Shown one piece after another: positions 1 through 5,983 of a stretch of DNA of 7,299 nt (the stretch's first letter is position 1; every line of letters starts with the position of its first letter). A program made the position numbers and the translations under genes. The stretch spans positions 1 to 7,299 of the forward strand of contig CAZBZG010000242.1 in NCBI GenBank assembly GCA_964496245.1, given 5' to 3'. Below the pieces are notes generated by a model. That model had not been told where the DNA came from. It did no database searches and saw only the letters and a list, made by a program, of their open reading frames with translations. The stretch comes from CAZBZG01 sp964496245 (GTDB lineage: Bacteria > Planctomycetota > SZUA-567).

Positions 1-35
1 GTACGCGCAAGGGGGCGCATGGGGACACGAGGCGT

Positions 36-50
36 CGGCCGCCGTGGCCG
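36..50 (-). terminator. GC-rich hairpin downstream of the DraG-like gene (weak)
   Basis: CGGCC (36-40) and GGCCG (46-50) can pair around a five-base loop shortly after the minus-strand stop at 62. No T-tract follows in the direction of transcription, so intrinsic termination is doubtful. In DNA this GC-rich such a stem is not rare. Confidence 0.2.
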
Positions 51-61
51 GACAACGACCG

Positions 62-1441
62 TCAGGGGGTGGTTGCGGAAGCAGGCCGCGCCTGGGCTTC
101 CGGCCACCCCGGTTCCGTTGGCCATTCCGGCACGGCGGGAATGACCGGGAGGCAGGGCGATTCGGGCGACTCGGCCGCCGTGGGCGGATTCGCCGGTCCC
201 GGAGGGTGCGGCCGGGCAGGGGGGGCTGCAACGGTCGGTGCGCGTGCGACCTGCGTGTCTGGCGGCGCAGCGTGTTCGGCAGGCGTATGGTGGGACGCAG
301 GCCCGGGAGTTGCGACCGGTGGGGAGGGCGGCGTGGCTCCCGCTCGCTGGCAGGCCGGAGGCGCCGGGGTTTCCGGGGACGAGCGGGCCCGCGGCGGAAG
401 GCCTGTGCGAGGAGGCGGCCCCGTGGATTGACGGGGCGGCACAGCAGCGGCTGCAGTGGCTTCCTCCGGGACGGGGACGAGGATCCCCTCGTTGGCGAGG
501 TCGTACAGGTCGTGCGCCAGACGGGACGCTGAGCCATTGTCCACGAAACGCGCCATGAGCCGCTCGGGAAGCTGGCTTACGCCATAGGTGGCAGCTGCGA
601 GGGCGGCGAGAAACCGGCGGCTGCCCGCTGCGGGCAGCCGCGCGCGGCCCTCGCGTTCGGTCTCGGAGAATCCCTGCCCGGCATACCACACGCGCAGGGT
701 TCGCTCGATCCGGTCGAGCGCGCCCTGTCCGTGTCCCAGTTGCTTCCAGCGCTTCACGCGCATGCTGCGCAGGCGACGCGATACCTCGCCGTCGTCGGCT
801 GCCAGCGCGGCCCTGCAGACGACGCGGTCGCGGTCCTGGTCTCCAGCCAGCAGCGCGCAGAGCGCTGCGGTCGCCGCACGCGCACACGGCTCCGCATGGG
901 GATCGGGGTCGCAGAGGCGGGCACAGCGCGTGGCTGCGCGCGTCCCGTCCTCTGGATGGCGGACATACGCGAGGGCCACGGGCACGGAGAGCAGCAGGGC
1001 GCTCGGTCGGCGAAGCTGTTCTGGCGGGGTGCCCTCGGGTTCGCTGATGCCGGCGGTGTGCGTAGCGTCGAGTTGGGCAACCAACCGGGCCACGCGGGTG
1101 CGGGCATCCGCAGGCGCGGCGAGGGTTTTCTGCGCGGGACCAGAGACGAAGCCGCCTTCGCGCACGAACGAGGCGCTCAGAGATGCGAGCGTGTGGAGAG
1201 ACGCGTCGAGGTCTGGGTCGCGGGAACGCATGTCGACTCCGCCGATCTCCGTGGCGTAACAGAAGAGGACCGCAGCAGTGGCGCGGTGCCGGCTGCGGTC
1301 GAGGGGCGTGGGGCGGGCTGCATGGAGGCGGCTGGAAGGCACGCCCGCCAGGGCGACACATGCGCAGGCAGAGAGGGCCAGCGCTGGGGCGATGGGGAGG
1401 GGTTGGCAGAGCGATCGTCGGTTCGAACGGACGGGATCCAT
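62..1441 (-). CDS. Predicted exported/lipoprotein, degenerate ADP-ribosylglycohydrolase-like domain with Pro-rich tail
   Basis: The 459-residue protein has three parts. Residues 1-33 look like a signal peptide: basic start, hydrophobic stretch 15-33, and a lipobox-like LSAC with Cys26. Residues about 47-317 recall ADP-ribosylglycohydrolases (DraG/ARH fold): a DRSRHRATAAVLF opening, a VPVALAY..HPEDG segment (153-166), a DPDP..P..ARAATAALCALLAGD helix (178-201), and a closing RFLAALAAATYGVSQLPERL (276-295), which matches the family's GA.aGA.yG..iP..W ending. Residues 328-459 are Pro/Ala-rich low complexity, probably a disordered extracytoplasmic tail. The family's Mg-binding motifs are not seen: GDxDT is replaced by AAGSRR (271-276) and the conserved TH by LC (176-177). 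It is therefore probably not a conventional hydrolase. The ATG has GGGAG nine bases upstream. Fold assignment is by eye. The coding strand is chosen because only this frame shows family-like sequence. Function and substrate are unknown. Confidence 0.62.
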   Translation of the reverse strand: MDPVRSNRRSLCQPLPIAPALALSACACVALAGVPSSRLHAARPTPLDRSRHRATAAVLFCYATEIGGVDMRSRDPDLDASLHTLASLSASFVREGGFVSGPAQKTLAAPADARTRVARLVAQLDATHTAGISEPEGTPPEQLRRPSALLLSVPVALAYVRHPEDGTRAATRCARLCDPDPHAEPCARAATAALCALLAGDQDRDRVVCRAALAADDGEVSRRLRSMRVKRWKQLGHGQGALDRIERTLRVWYAGQGFSETEREGRARLPAAGSRRFLAALAAATYGVSQLPERLMARFVDNGSASRLAHDLYDLANEGILVPVPEEATAAAAVPPRQSTGPPPRTGLPPRARSSPETPAPPACQRAGATPPSPPVATPGPASHHTPAEHAAPPDTQVARAPTVAAPPARPHPPGPANPPTAAESPESPCLPVIPAVPEWPTEPGWPEAQARPASATTP

Positions 1442-1450
1442 GCGCTAGAG

Positions 1451-1455
1451 CTCCC
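1451..1455 (-). promoter_or_regulatory. Shine-Dalgarno for the DraG-like gene
   Basis: Reading the minus strand, GGGAG lies nine bases before the ATG at 1441. It supports that start and the presence of the signal peptide in the product. No convincing -35/-10 pair is visible between here and the palindromic repeat that begins about 15 bases further upstream. Confidence 0.5.
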
Positions 1456-1517
1456 ACCAACGGCACACGCCATGCGGGCTTGGTTCAGAACCGGGTCACA
1501 CCCAAAGAGCGCTGTAT

Positions 1518-1540
1518 GTGGCACAGGCGCTCTTGCCTGC
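1518..1540 (+). repeat. Left inner repeat unit, CAGGC..GCCTG hairpin
   Basis: A five-base stem, CAGGC (1524-1528) and GCCTG (1535-1539), encloses a six-base loop. The block is the opposite-orientation partner of 1563-1585. It is the weaker of the two hairpins, as expected of a diverged copy. Confidence 0.55.
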
Positions 1541-1562
1541 AAAACGCGTCACGGGTTCCGCC

Positions 1563-1585
1563 CCAGGCAAGAATGCCTGGGCTAC
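1563..1585 (-). repeat. Right inner repeat unit, CCCAGGCA..TGCCTGGG hairpin
   Basis: A perfect eight-base stem, CCCAGGCA (1562-1569) and TGCCTGGG (1574-1581), has an AGAA loop. No T-tract follows on either strand, so a simple rho-independent terminator is unlikely. It is the best-conserved hairpin of the composite element. Confidence 0.6.
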
Positions 1586-1597
1586 AAGCTGCTCTGT

Positions 1598-1623
1598 GTC
1601 CGGACTGCCACCCCAAACCGGAC
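1598..1623. repeat. GTCCGG/CCGGAC stem-loop within the right arm
   Basis: GTCCGG (1598-1603) pairs with CCGGAC (1618-1623) across a 14-base loop. A third copy of TCCGGAC lies just outside the element at 1666-1672. This stem has no counterpart in the left arm and explains part of the length difference between the arms. Confidence 0.45.
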
Positions 1624-1788
1624 GCTTCTGAACCAGGCCGCCATGCGCACCCACAGCCAAGCATATCCGGACAAAGTTGGCGATGCAAGTCCTGATCTGG
1701 GAAAGAGCTTGCGAGGAAGACAGTTTCTGCTTGCGGAGCGGACCGAAGTCGGGTAGGGACAGACGCGATTCCGGCCGGAGGTGCCGGT

Positions 1789-1796
1789 GGAGGAGG
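1789..1796 (+). promoter_or_regulatory. Strong Shine-Dalgarno that fixes the LOG-like gene start
   Basis: GGAGGAGG ends eight bases before the ATG at 1805. The in-frame GTG at 1781 has GGAG directly abutting it with no spacer, so initiation there is unlikely. A second ATG follows immediately at 1808. Confidence 0.7.
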
Positions 1797-1804
1797 CGAC
1801 CGCC

Positions 1805-2329
1805 ATGATGCCTGTGATCGCGGTTTTCGGCAGCTCGGCAGCCGCGCAGGATTCGGACCTCATTGAGGAGGCGTACCGGCTCGGTCTCGGGCTCGGGCGC
1901 AGGGGATTCGCCGTGATCAACGGCGGGTATACGGGCGTGATGGAGGCTGTGAGCCGCGGGGTGCACGAGACGGGCGGCCGCGTGGTGGGCGTGACCTGCA
2001 AAGTGTTTGCGCGACGCACGCCCAATCCGTATCTGAGCGAGGAGATCGCTTCGGACAGTCTGCTCGAACGCATCGCCTCATTGATGGAGAGCGCGGACGG
2101 ATACGTGGTGCTGGGCGGCGGCATCGGCACACTGGCCGAGCTTTTCGTGGCCTGGAACCTGATCGTGACCGGGTGGCGCAAGCCGCTGGTCGTGGTGGGG
2201 GATGAGCTTCGTCTTGCGCTGAGGGGGCTCTGCGAGTATACAGAGATCGGCGAACGCCATTTGGGGCGCCTCGCCTTCGTGGGTACCGCAGCGGAAGCGG
2301 TGGAGCGTCTCGAGAAGATGCCGACGTGA
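1805..2329 (+). CDS. LOG/SLOG family Rossmann nucleotide-binding protein (TIGR00725-like)
   Basis: The 174-residue protein has the order of a LOG-type Rossmann protein: VIAVFGSS at the first strand (4-11), NGGYTGVMEAVSRG (39-52), GGRVVGV (58-64), Arg89 in LLERI, then VLGGGIGTLAELFVAWN (102-118). The last matches the family PGGxGTxxE signature with Pro replaced by Gly and Glu112 kept. Characterised LOG proteins hydrolyse the N-glycosidic bond of nucleoside 5'-monophosphates, releasing base and ribose 5-phosphate. Many relatives were misnamed lysine decarboxylase, and others act only as nucleotide sensors. The substrate here is not deducible. The protein is cytoplasmic, with no signal or membrane segment. 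It is first in a probable operon, 28 bases before hisD. The start at 1805 is chosen for its Shine-Dalgarno and for family length. Confidence 0.85.
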   Translation: MMPVIAVFGSSAAAQDSDLIEEAYRLGLGLGRRGFAVINGGYTGVMEAVSRGVHETGGRVVGVTCKVFARRTPNPYLSEEIASDSLLERIASLMESADGYVVLGGGIGTLAELFVAWNLIVTGWRKPLVVVGDELRLALRGLCEYTEIGERHLGRLAFVGTAAEAVERLEKMPT

Positions 2330-2357
2330 AAGCCGCCGGCCCTGGAGCTGGAAGACC

Positions 2358-3671
2358 ATGCTCGAAATCCGTCCATTCCATTTCGACGACGAGCGATTCC
2401 AGGCGATTCTGCACCGCGGGGAAGCCGCGGACCGGGAGATCAGCGACCGCGTGGCCGCGATCCTATCGGCTGTGCGGGAGCGTGGCGATGCGGCTCTGTG
2501 CGAGTTCTCCGAGTGCTTCGACAAGGTCCCCCTGACGCCCGACCAGCTCGTGGTCCGCGAGGAGGAGTTTGATGCGGCGCAGAGCGCGGTAGGCGAGGAT
2601 TTCGTGTACGCGGTCACGCTCGCGCGGGTGAACATCCGGAAGTTCCACGAGTATCAGCGGCGTGCGAGCTACATGCACGACGACGGCGACGGGGTGCGCC
2701 TCTCCAAGCGGGTGCTCCCGCTGGAGCGCGTGGGCGTGTGCTGCCCGGCCAAGAGCGCGCCGCTCTTCAGCAGCCTGCTCATGAATGTCGTCCCCGCGCA
2801 GGTGGCTGGCGTTCCTCACGTGCAGGCCGTGGTGCCGCCGCGCGCGGACGGAACGGTGGATCCACACATTCTCGTGGTCGCGCGCATGCTGGAGATCGAT
2901 TCTGTGTTCCGCGTGGGCGGTGCACACGGCGTGGCCGCGCTGGCGTACGGGACGGAGACCGTCCCCGCGGTGGACACGGTGGTGGGGCCGGGGAACGCCT
3001 ACGTGACGGCGGCCAAGCGCCAGGTCTTCGGGCAGTGCGGCATCGACTCCCTGGCCGGACCGAGCGAGATCGTGATCATCGCAGACGCGCTGGCGCGTGC
3101 ACGGTACGTGGCGGCGGATCTGCTCAGCCAGGTCGAGCACGGCAGCGGCTGGGAGGCGGGCGTCGTGTTGACGCCCGACCGGGAGCTGGCGCGCGGGATC
3201 CGCATCGAATTGGATCGACAGCTCGAGCAGCTCGAACGGCGGGAGGCGATCGGCCGGTCCTTGGAGCGGTACGGAGCGATCTTCGTCTGCCAGGACCTGC
3301 ACGAGGCCGTGGAGGCGGCCAACCGGATCGCGCCCGAACACCTGGAGATCATCGCGCTCGAGGGGGAGGCGCTCGTGGCCGACGTCGAAAACGCGGGAGC
3401 GGTCTTCGTCGGTCCGTTCTCGCCTGAGCCGGTCGGGGACTACTTCGCGGGCACGAATCACGTGCTGCCCACCGGCGGGGCCGCCCGTTTTTCCTCGAGC
3501 CTGTCGGTGTATGATTTCGTCAAGGATATCTCCATCATCGAGTATACGCCCGAACGCCTCCAGCAGACGGGCCGCCATATCGTGCGCATGGCCGAGATCG
3601 AGGGCCTGACCGCGCACGCGAATGCCGTGCGCGTGCGGCTGGAGGATCTTCAGGCGGGTCTGGATCTGTGA
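2358..3671 (+). CDS. hisD: Histidinol dehydrogenase
   Basis: HisD oxidises L-histidinol to L-histidine in two NAD-dependent steps via histidinal, the last reactions of histidine synthesis, in the cytoplasm. The 437 residues match the usual 430-440. Visible signatures are FRVGGAHGVAALAYGT (184-199), VVGPGNAYVTAAKRQVFG (208-225) and LAGPSEIVIIAD (232-243). Probable zinc ligands are Gln258 and His261 in SQVEH, Asp361 in VGDYFAGTNHVLPTGG, and His420 near the C-terminus. Glu327-His328 in APEHLEI are the catalytic pair. One variation: the usual YxPGG loop before APLFSS reads CCPAKS (128-133), so Gly-Gly is replaced by Ala-Lys. GGAG lies 10 bases and GGAAG 3 bases before the ATG. The stop overlaps a GTG as GTGA. 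Assignment is firm. Confidence 0.97.
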   Translation: MLEIRPFHFDDERFQAILHRGEAADREISDRVAAILSAVRERGDAALCEFSECFDKVPLTPDQLVVREEEFDAAQSAVGEDFVYAVTLARVNIRKFHEYQRRASYMHDDGDGVRLSKRVLPLERVGVCCPAKSAPLFSSLLMNVVPAQVAGVPHVQAVVPPRADGTVDPHILVVARMLEIDSVFRVGGAHGVAALAYGTETVPAVDTVVGPGNAYVTAAKRQVFGQCGIDSLAGPSEIVIIADALARARYVAADLLSQVEHGSGWEAGVVLTPDRELARGIRIELDRQLEQLERREAIGRSLERYGAIFVCQDLHEAVEAANRIAPEHLEIIALEGEALVADVENAGAVFVGPFSPEPVGDYFAGTNHVLPTGGAARFSSSLSVYDFVKDISIIEYTPERLQQTGRHIVRMAEIEGLTAHANAVRVRLEDLQAGLDL

Positions 3672-3736
3672 GTCGCGTTCCTCGGGGCCATCCGCCTTCG
3701 GACGGGAGGGGCCCTCTTGTCGCGCCACCGGAGATC

Positions 3737-3744
3737 GGAGGGGG
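3737..3744 (+). promoter_or_regulatory. Strong Shine-Dalgarno upstream of a TTG start of hisC
   Basis: GGAGGGGG lies about seven bases (counted from the end of GGAGG) before the in-frame TTG at 3749. It is the best ribosome-binding site in the hisD-hisC junction. The GTG at 3668, which overlaps the hisD stop, has only a weak purine run before it. Confidence 0.6.
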
Positions 3745-3748
3745 CATC

Positions 3749-4795
3749 TTGCGGTTTCTGCGATCCTCTGTCCGCGCCATGGAAGGCTACGTGCCGGGCG
3801 AGCAGCCCGAGGGGCCGGGCTGGATCAAGTTGAACCAGAACGAGAGTCCCTATCCGCCGTCTCCGCGCGTGGCCGCGGCGATCCGCGAAGAGCTCGAGCG
3901 GCTCGCCCGCTATCCGGTTTCCAGCAGTCCGCGCGTCCAGGACGCAGCCGCCCGCCTGTACGGCGTCTCTCCGGCCCGGGTCATGGTGACGAACGGATCG
4001 GATGAGATGCTGCGCATCCTGTTCCAGGCCTGCGTGGAGCCCGGAGAGGAAGTGGTGGCCTTCTCCCCGAGCTACACGTACTACGCCACGTTGGCCGCCA
4101 TCCAGGGCGCGCAGTACCGGCTGATGCCGTTCACCGAGGACTACGCCCTCCCCGCGTCCCTCGATGTGGCGTCGGCGCGGCTCGTCTTTCTGCCCAATCC
4201 CAACGCGCCGAGCGGTACGGTCTACGACCACGCGGAGATCGAGCGTCTGTGTGCGGCGGCGCAGAACGGGCTCGTCGTGCTCGATGAGGCGTACGCAGAT
4301 TTCGCAGGCGTGACCGCCATCCCTCTGCTCGAACAGCACGCGAATCTCTTTGTGACGCGCACGCTGAGCAAGAGCTACGCACTGGCGGGCCTGCGCGTGG
4401 GCCTCGGATTCGGGGGGGAGGCCCTCATGGGCGAACTCGACAAGGTGCGCGACTTCTACAACGTGGACCGGCTCGCCCAGGCGGGCGCGCGCGCGGCACT
4501 GGAGGATCAGGCGTATTTTCTGGCGCAGATGGAGCGGGTTCGATCCACGCGGGAACGTTTGACCGAGGCCTTGGTGCCGCTGACCGACCGCGTCTGGCCG
4601 AGCGGAGCGAACTTCGTTCTCGCACGCTTCCGGTCCCCCCCGGCCGCAGAGGTCTTCGGCCTGCTCCGAGAGCGGAAGATCCTCGTGCGGCACTTCGCGT
4701 CGCCCCGCCTGGACGACTGCCTGCGCATCACGATCGGCACGGACGAAGCGGTCGACCGCCTGCTCGACGCGCTGCGGGGGATCTGTAGCCGGTGA
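3749..4795 (+). CDS. hisC: Histidinol-phosphate aminotransferase
   Basis: HisC is a PLP-dependent class I/II aminotransferase that converts imidazole-acetol phosphate and glutamate to histidinol phosphate and 2-oxoglutarate. In the 348-residue form, visible landmarks are KLNQNESPYPPSP (27-39), TNGSDEMLRIL (81-91), the substrate/cofactor loop NPNAPSGT (150-157), VVLDEAYADF (176-185) with the PLP-contacting Asp and Tyr, TLSKSYALAGLRVG (205-218) with Schiff-base Lys208, and C-terminal Arg326 in LRITIG, the expected carboxylate/phosphate contact. Starting at the TTG gives MRFLRSSVRAMEGYVPG, the usual HisC N-terminus. Starting at the GTG at 3668 (4-base overlap with hisD) would add 27 Gly/Pro-rich residues unlike the family. 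It lies between hisD and a DUF368 gene whose GTG overlaps this stop. The class is certain. HisC relatives can act on aromatic substrates, but adjacency to hisD supports histidine. Confidence 0.94.
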   Translation: MRFLRSSVRAMEGYVPGEQPEGPGWIKLNQNESPYPPSPRVAAAIREELERLARYPVSSSPRVQDAAARLYGVSPARVMVTNGSDEMLRILFQACVEPGEEVVAFSPSYTYYATLAAIQGAQYRLMPFTEDYALPASLDVASARLVFLPNPNAPSGTVYDHAEIERLCAAAQNGLVVLDEAYADFAGVTAIPLLEQHANLFVTRTLSKSYALAGLRVGLGFGGEALMGELDKVRDFYNVDRLAQAGARAALEDQAYFLAQMERVRSTRERLTEALVPLTDRVWPSGANFVLARFRSPPAAEVFGLLRERKILVRHFASPRLDDCLRITIGTDEAVDRLLDALRGICSR

Positions 4796-5841
4796 GTGAC
4801 GAGACGAGCCCTTCACCCCAAGGGGCGGCCGCGCCCGATCGCGGCAGGACCTGGGTTGTGGCATGGACCGAGAGTCGCGGTCCGCGGCGCTGGTCGGACG
4901 CCGCCCTGCTGGGGCTCAAGGGATTCTGCATGGGCGCCGCGGACATCATCCCCGGAGTGTCGGGCGGCACGATCGCGTTCATCACGGGCATCTACGCGGA
5001 TCTGCTCGCCGCGATCGCGTCTTTCGACAGCACGGCCGTGCGCCGGGCGATGCGGCTGGACCTCAAGGGCGTCCTTGCCCACGCGCACGTGCGCTTTCTC
5101 GTGTCCCTGCTGGTGGGCATCGGCGCGGCCATCCTGAGCATGGCCCGGCTCATGCACTACCTGATCCAGCAGCATCCGGTGCCGACCTGGGCGCTCTTCT
5201 TCGGCCTGATCGCGGCCTCCGTGCTCTTCATCGGCCGGGAGGTGACGGACTGGCGCTGGGGCGTGCCCCTGCTCGTTCTCGGCGCGGCGGTGGCGTACGT
5301 GCTCGTGGGCATGATCCCGCGGCAGACGCCGGACGCGCTGTGGTTCGTGACGCTCTGTGGGGCGATCGCCATTTGCGCCATGATCCTGCCCGGCGTGAGC
5401 GGAAGCTTTCTGCTTTTGATCCTGGGCAAGTACGAACTGGTGATCGGCGCGGTCAAGGCCCCCTTTGCCTCGCTCGAGCACGTGCTGATCCTGGGCGCGT
5501 TCGCGCTCGGCGCCCTGGTGGGGATCTGCGCGTTCTCCCGGTTGCTGAAGTACGCGCTCGCCCATTGGCACAACGCGACGATGTGTGTGCTGATGGGCTT
5601 GATGATCGGCGGGCTGCGCAAGGTGTGGCCCTGGAAGGATGTTGTGCGCAGAGCCGTGATCGAAGGCCGTGAACGGATTGTCGAAAGCCGCAATGTGCTG
5701 CCGGACGCGGTGGACCGCGAGTTCGTCCTGGCGCTGGTGCTCATGGTCTTGGGGTTCGCATGCGTATTCCTGCTGGAGCGCATGGCGGGGTCCCCCTGCG
5801 AAGCCAACGCGGAGAGCGCGGAGGAGACGCCGGGCCATTGA
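4792..5841 (+). CDS. popT: DUF368 (PopT-type) undecaprenyl-phosphate translocase, membrane protein
   Basis: This 349-residue polytopic membrane protein belongs to DUF368. The hallmark is an inverted-repeat fold carrying two copies of a PGVSG motif: KGFCMGAADIIPGVSGGTI (43-61) and AIAICAMILPGVSGSF (191-206), each followed by a G-[IK]-Y segment (GIYADLL, GKYELVI). Hydrophobic segments lie near 103-125, 132-147, 158-175, 183-200, 205-222, 229-250, 262-275 and 311-328. The cytoplasmic N-terminus (1-35) is hydrophilic, and a LRKVWPWK segment (275-282) typical of the family precedes a charged loop. Characterised members (PopT of Vibrio cholerae and Staphylococcus) return undecaprenyl phosphate across the membrane for peptidoglycan and other envelope polymers. 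The GTG start overlaps the hisC stop as GTGA, with GGGGG 11 bases upstream, implying translational coupling. Family is firm; lipid specificity is inferred. Confidence 0.92.
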   Translation: MSDETSPSPQGAAAPDRGRTWVVAWTESRGPRRWSDAALLGLKGFCMGAADIIPGVSGGTIAFITGIYADLLAAIASFDSTAVRRAMRLDLKGVLAHAHVRFLVSLLVGIGAAILSMARLMHYLIQQHPVPTWALFFGLIAASVLFIGREVTDWRWGVPLLVLGAAVAYVLVGMIPRQTPDALWFVTLCGAIAICAMILPGVSGSFLLLILGKYELVIGAVKAPFASLEHVLILGAFALGALVGICAFSRLLKYALAHWHNATMCVLMGLMIGGLRKVWPWKDVVRRAVIEGRERIVESRNVLPDAVDREFVLALVLMVLGFACVFLLERMAGSPCEANAESAEETPGH

Positions 5842-5911
5842 GAGCGCACGGGCTCCGGCGTTGCCGCTTGGGCAGAGCCTGGTTCGGCCAAACAACCGGA
5901 CGCCCCTGCTC

Positions 5912-5940
5912 TTGACGCGGGCGGCCGGGTCGTTTAGCAT
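5912..5940 (+). promoter_or_regulatory. Sigma70-like promoter for the TPR gene
   Basis: TTGACG (5912-5917, five of six to consensus) is followed by a 17-base spacer and TAGCAT (5935-5940, four of six). Transcription would start near 5947, leaving a leader of about 37 bases before the ATG at 5984. It lies about 70 bases past the popT stop, so the TPR gene is likely a separate transcript. The in-frame ATG at 5939 overlaps the -10 element and is therefore not the start. Confidence 0.55.
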
Positions 5941-5983
5941 GGGGGCTCTCTCGAGGTCCGCCCAACGGACGAGGTGGGCAGCC

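Larger units (their letters stand above)
1471..1645. repeat. Composite imperfect inverted repeat (REP/BIME- or MITE-like element)
   Basis: The outer arms are 1471-1490 and 1626-1645. They share a perfect 10-base inverted repeat (TGGTTCAGAA / TTCTGAACCA) extended by CATG..GGC with few mismatches. The inner arms are 1518-1540 and the reverse complement of 1563-1585, identical at 18 of 23 positions. The order of blocks (TGGTTCAGAA, then AGAGC, then GT(G/A)GC(A/C)CAGGC, then TCTTGCCTG) is the same in both arms. The element is therefore two diverged copies of one unit of about 75-90 bases in opposite orientation, the right copy carrying some extra bases. It encodes no transposase. Such units elsewhere are non-autonomous elements or transcript-stabilising hairpins; which applies here is unknown. 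Together with 1646-1788, where I see no gene or clear promoter, it fills the gene-free gap between the divergent genes. Confidence 0.7.

Noticed and set aside
44..532. Long plus-strand open frames (44-532, 238-558) opposite the Pro-rich tail
   Set aside because: They are Gly/Arg-rich mirror images of the Pro/Ala-rich coding strand and resemble no family. High GC removes stop codons from every frame here.
1518..1585. CRISPR-like repeats in the intergenic region
   Set aside because: There are only two related blocks, in opposite orientation, each internally palindromic and with no further spacer-repeat periodicity.
731..1756. A 341-codon plus-strand open frame crossing the DraG-like gene and the repeat
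   Set aside because: It shows no family-like sequence, runs through the palindromic element into non-coding DNA, and competes with a minus-strand frame that has a ribosome-binding site, a signal peptide and a DraG-like pattern.
1709..1756. TTGCGA/TTGCGG hexamers as -35 boxes for the LOG-hisD operon
   Set aside because: The best 17-base spacing leads to TAGGGA or poorer, too weak to call.
1496..1966. Minus-strand open frames across 1485-2376 that could suggest a gene in the intergenic region
   Set aside because: They span the inverted-repeat element and the antisense of the LOG-like gene, with no recognisable domain.
2463..3728. Long minus-strand open frames opposite hisD, hisC and popT (2463-3728, 3650-4864, 4813-6105)
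   Set aside because: The plus-strand genes are unmistakable. The antisense frames are His/Arg-rich by-products of GC-biased third codon positions.
5845..5885. GGCTC/GAGCC and CGGC/GCCG pairings after popT as a terminator
   Set aside because: Stems are four to five bases, one has a loop of about 20, and there is no T-tract.
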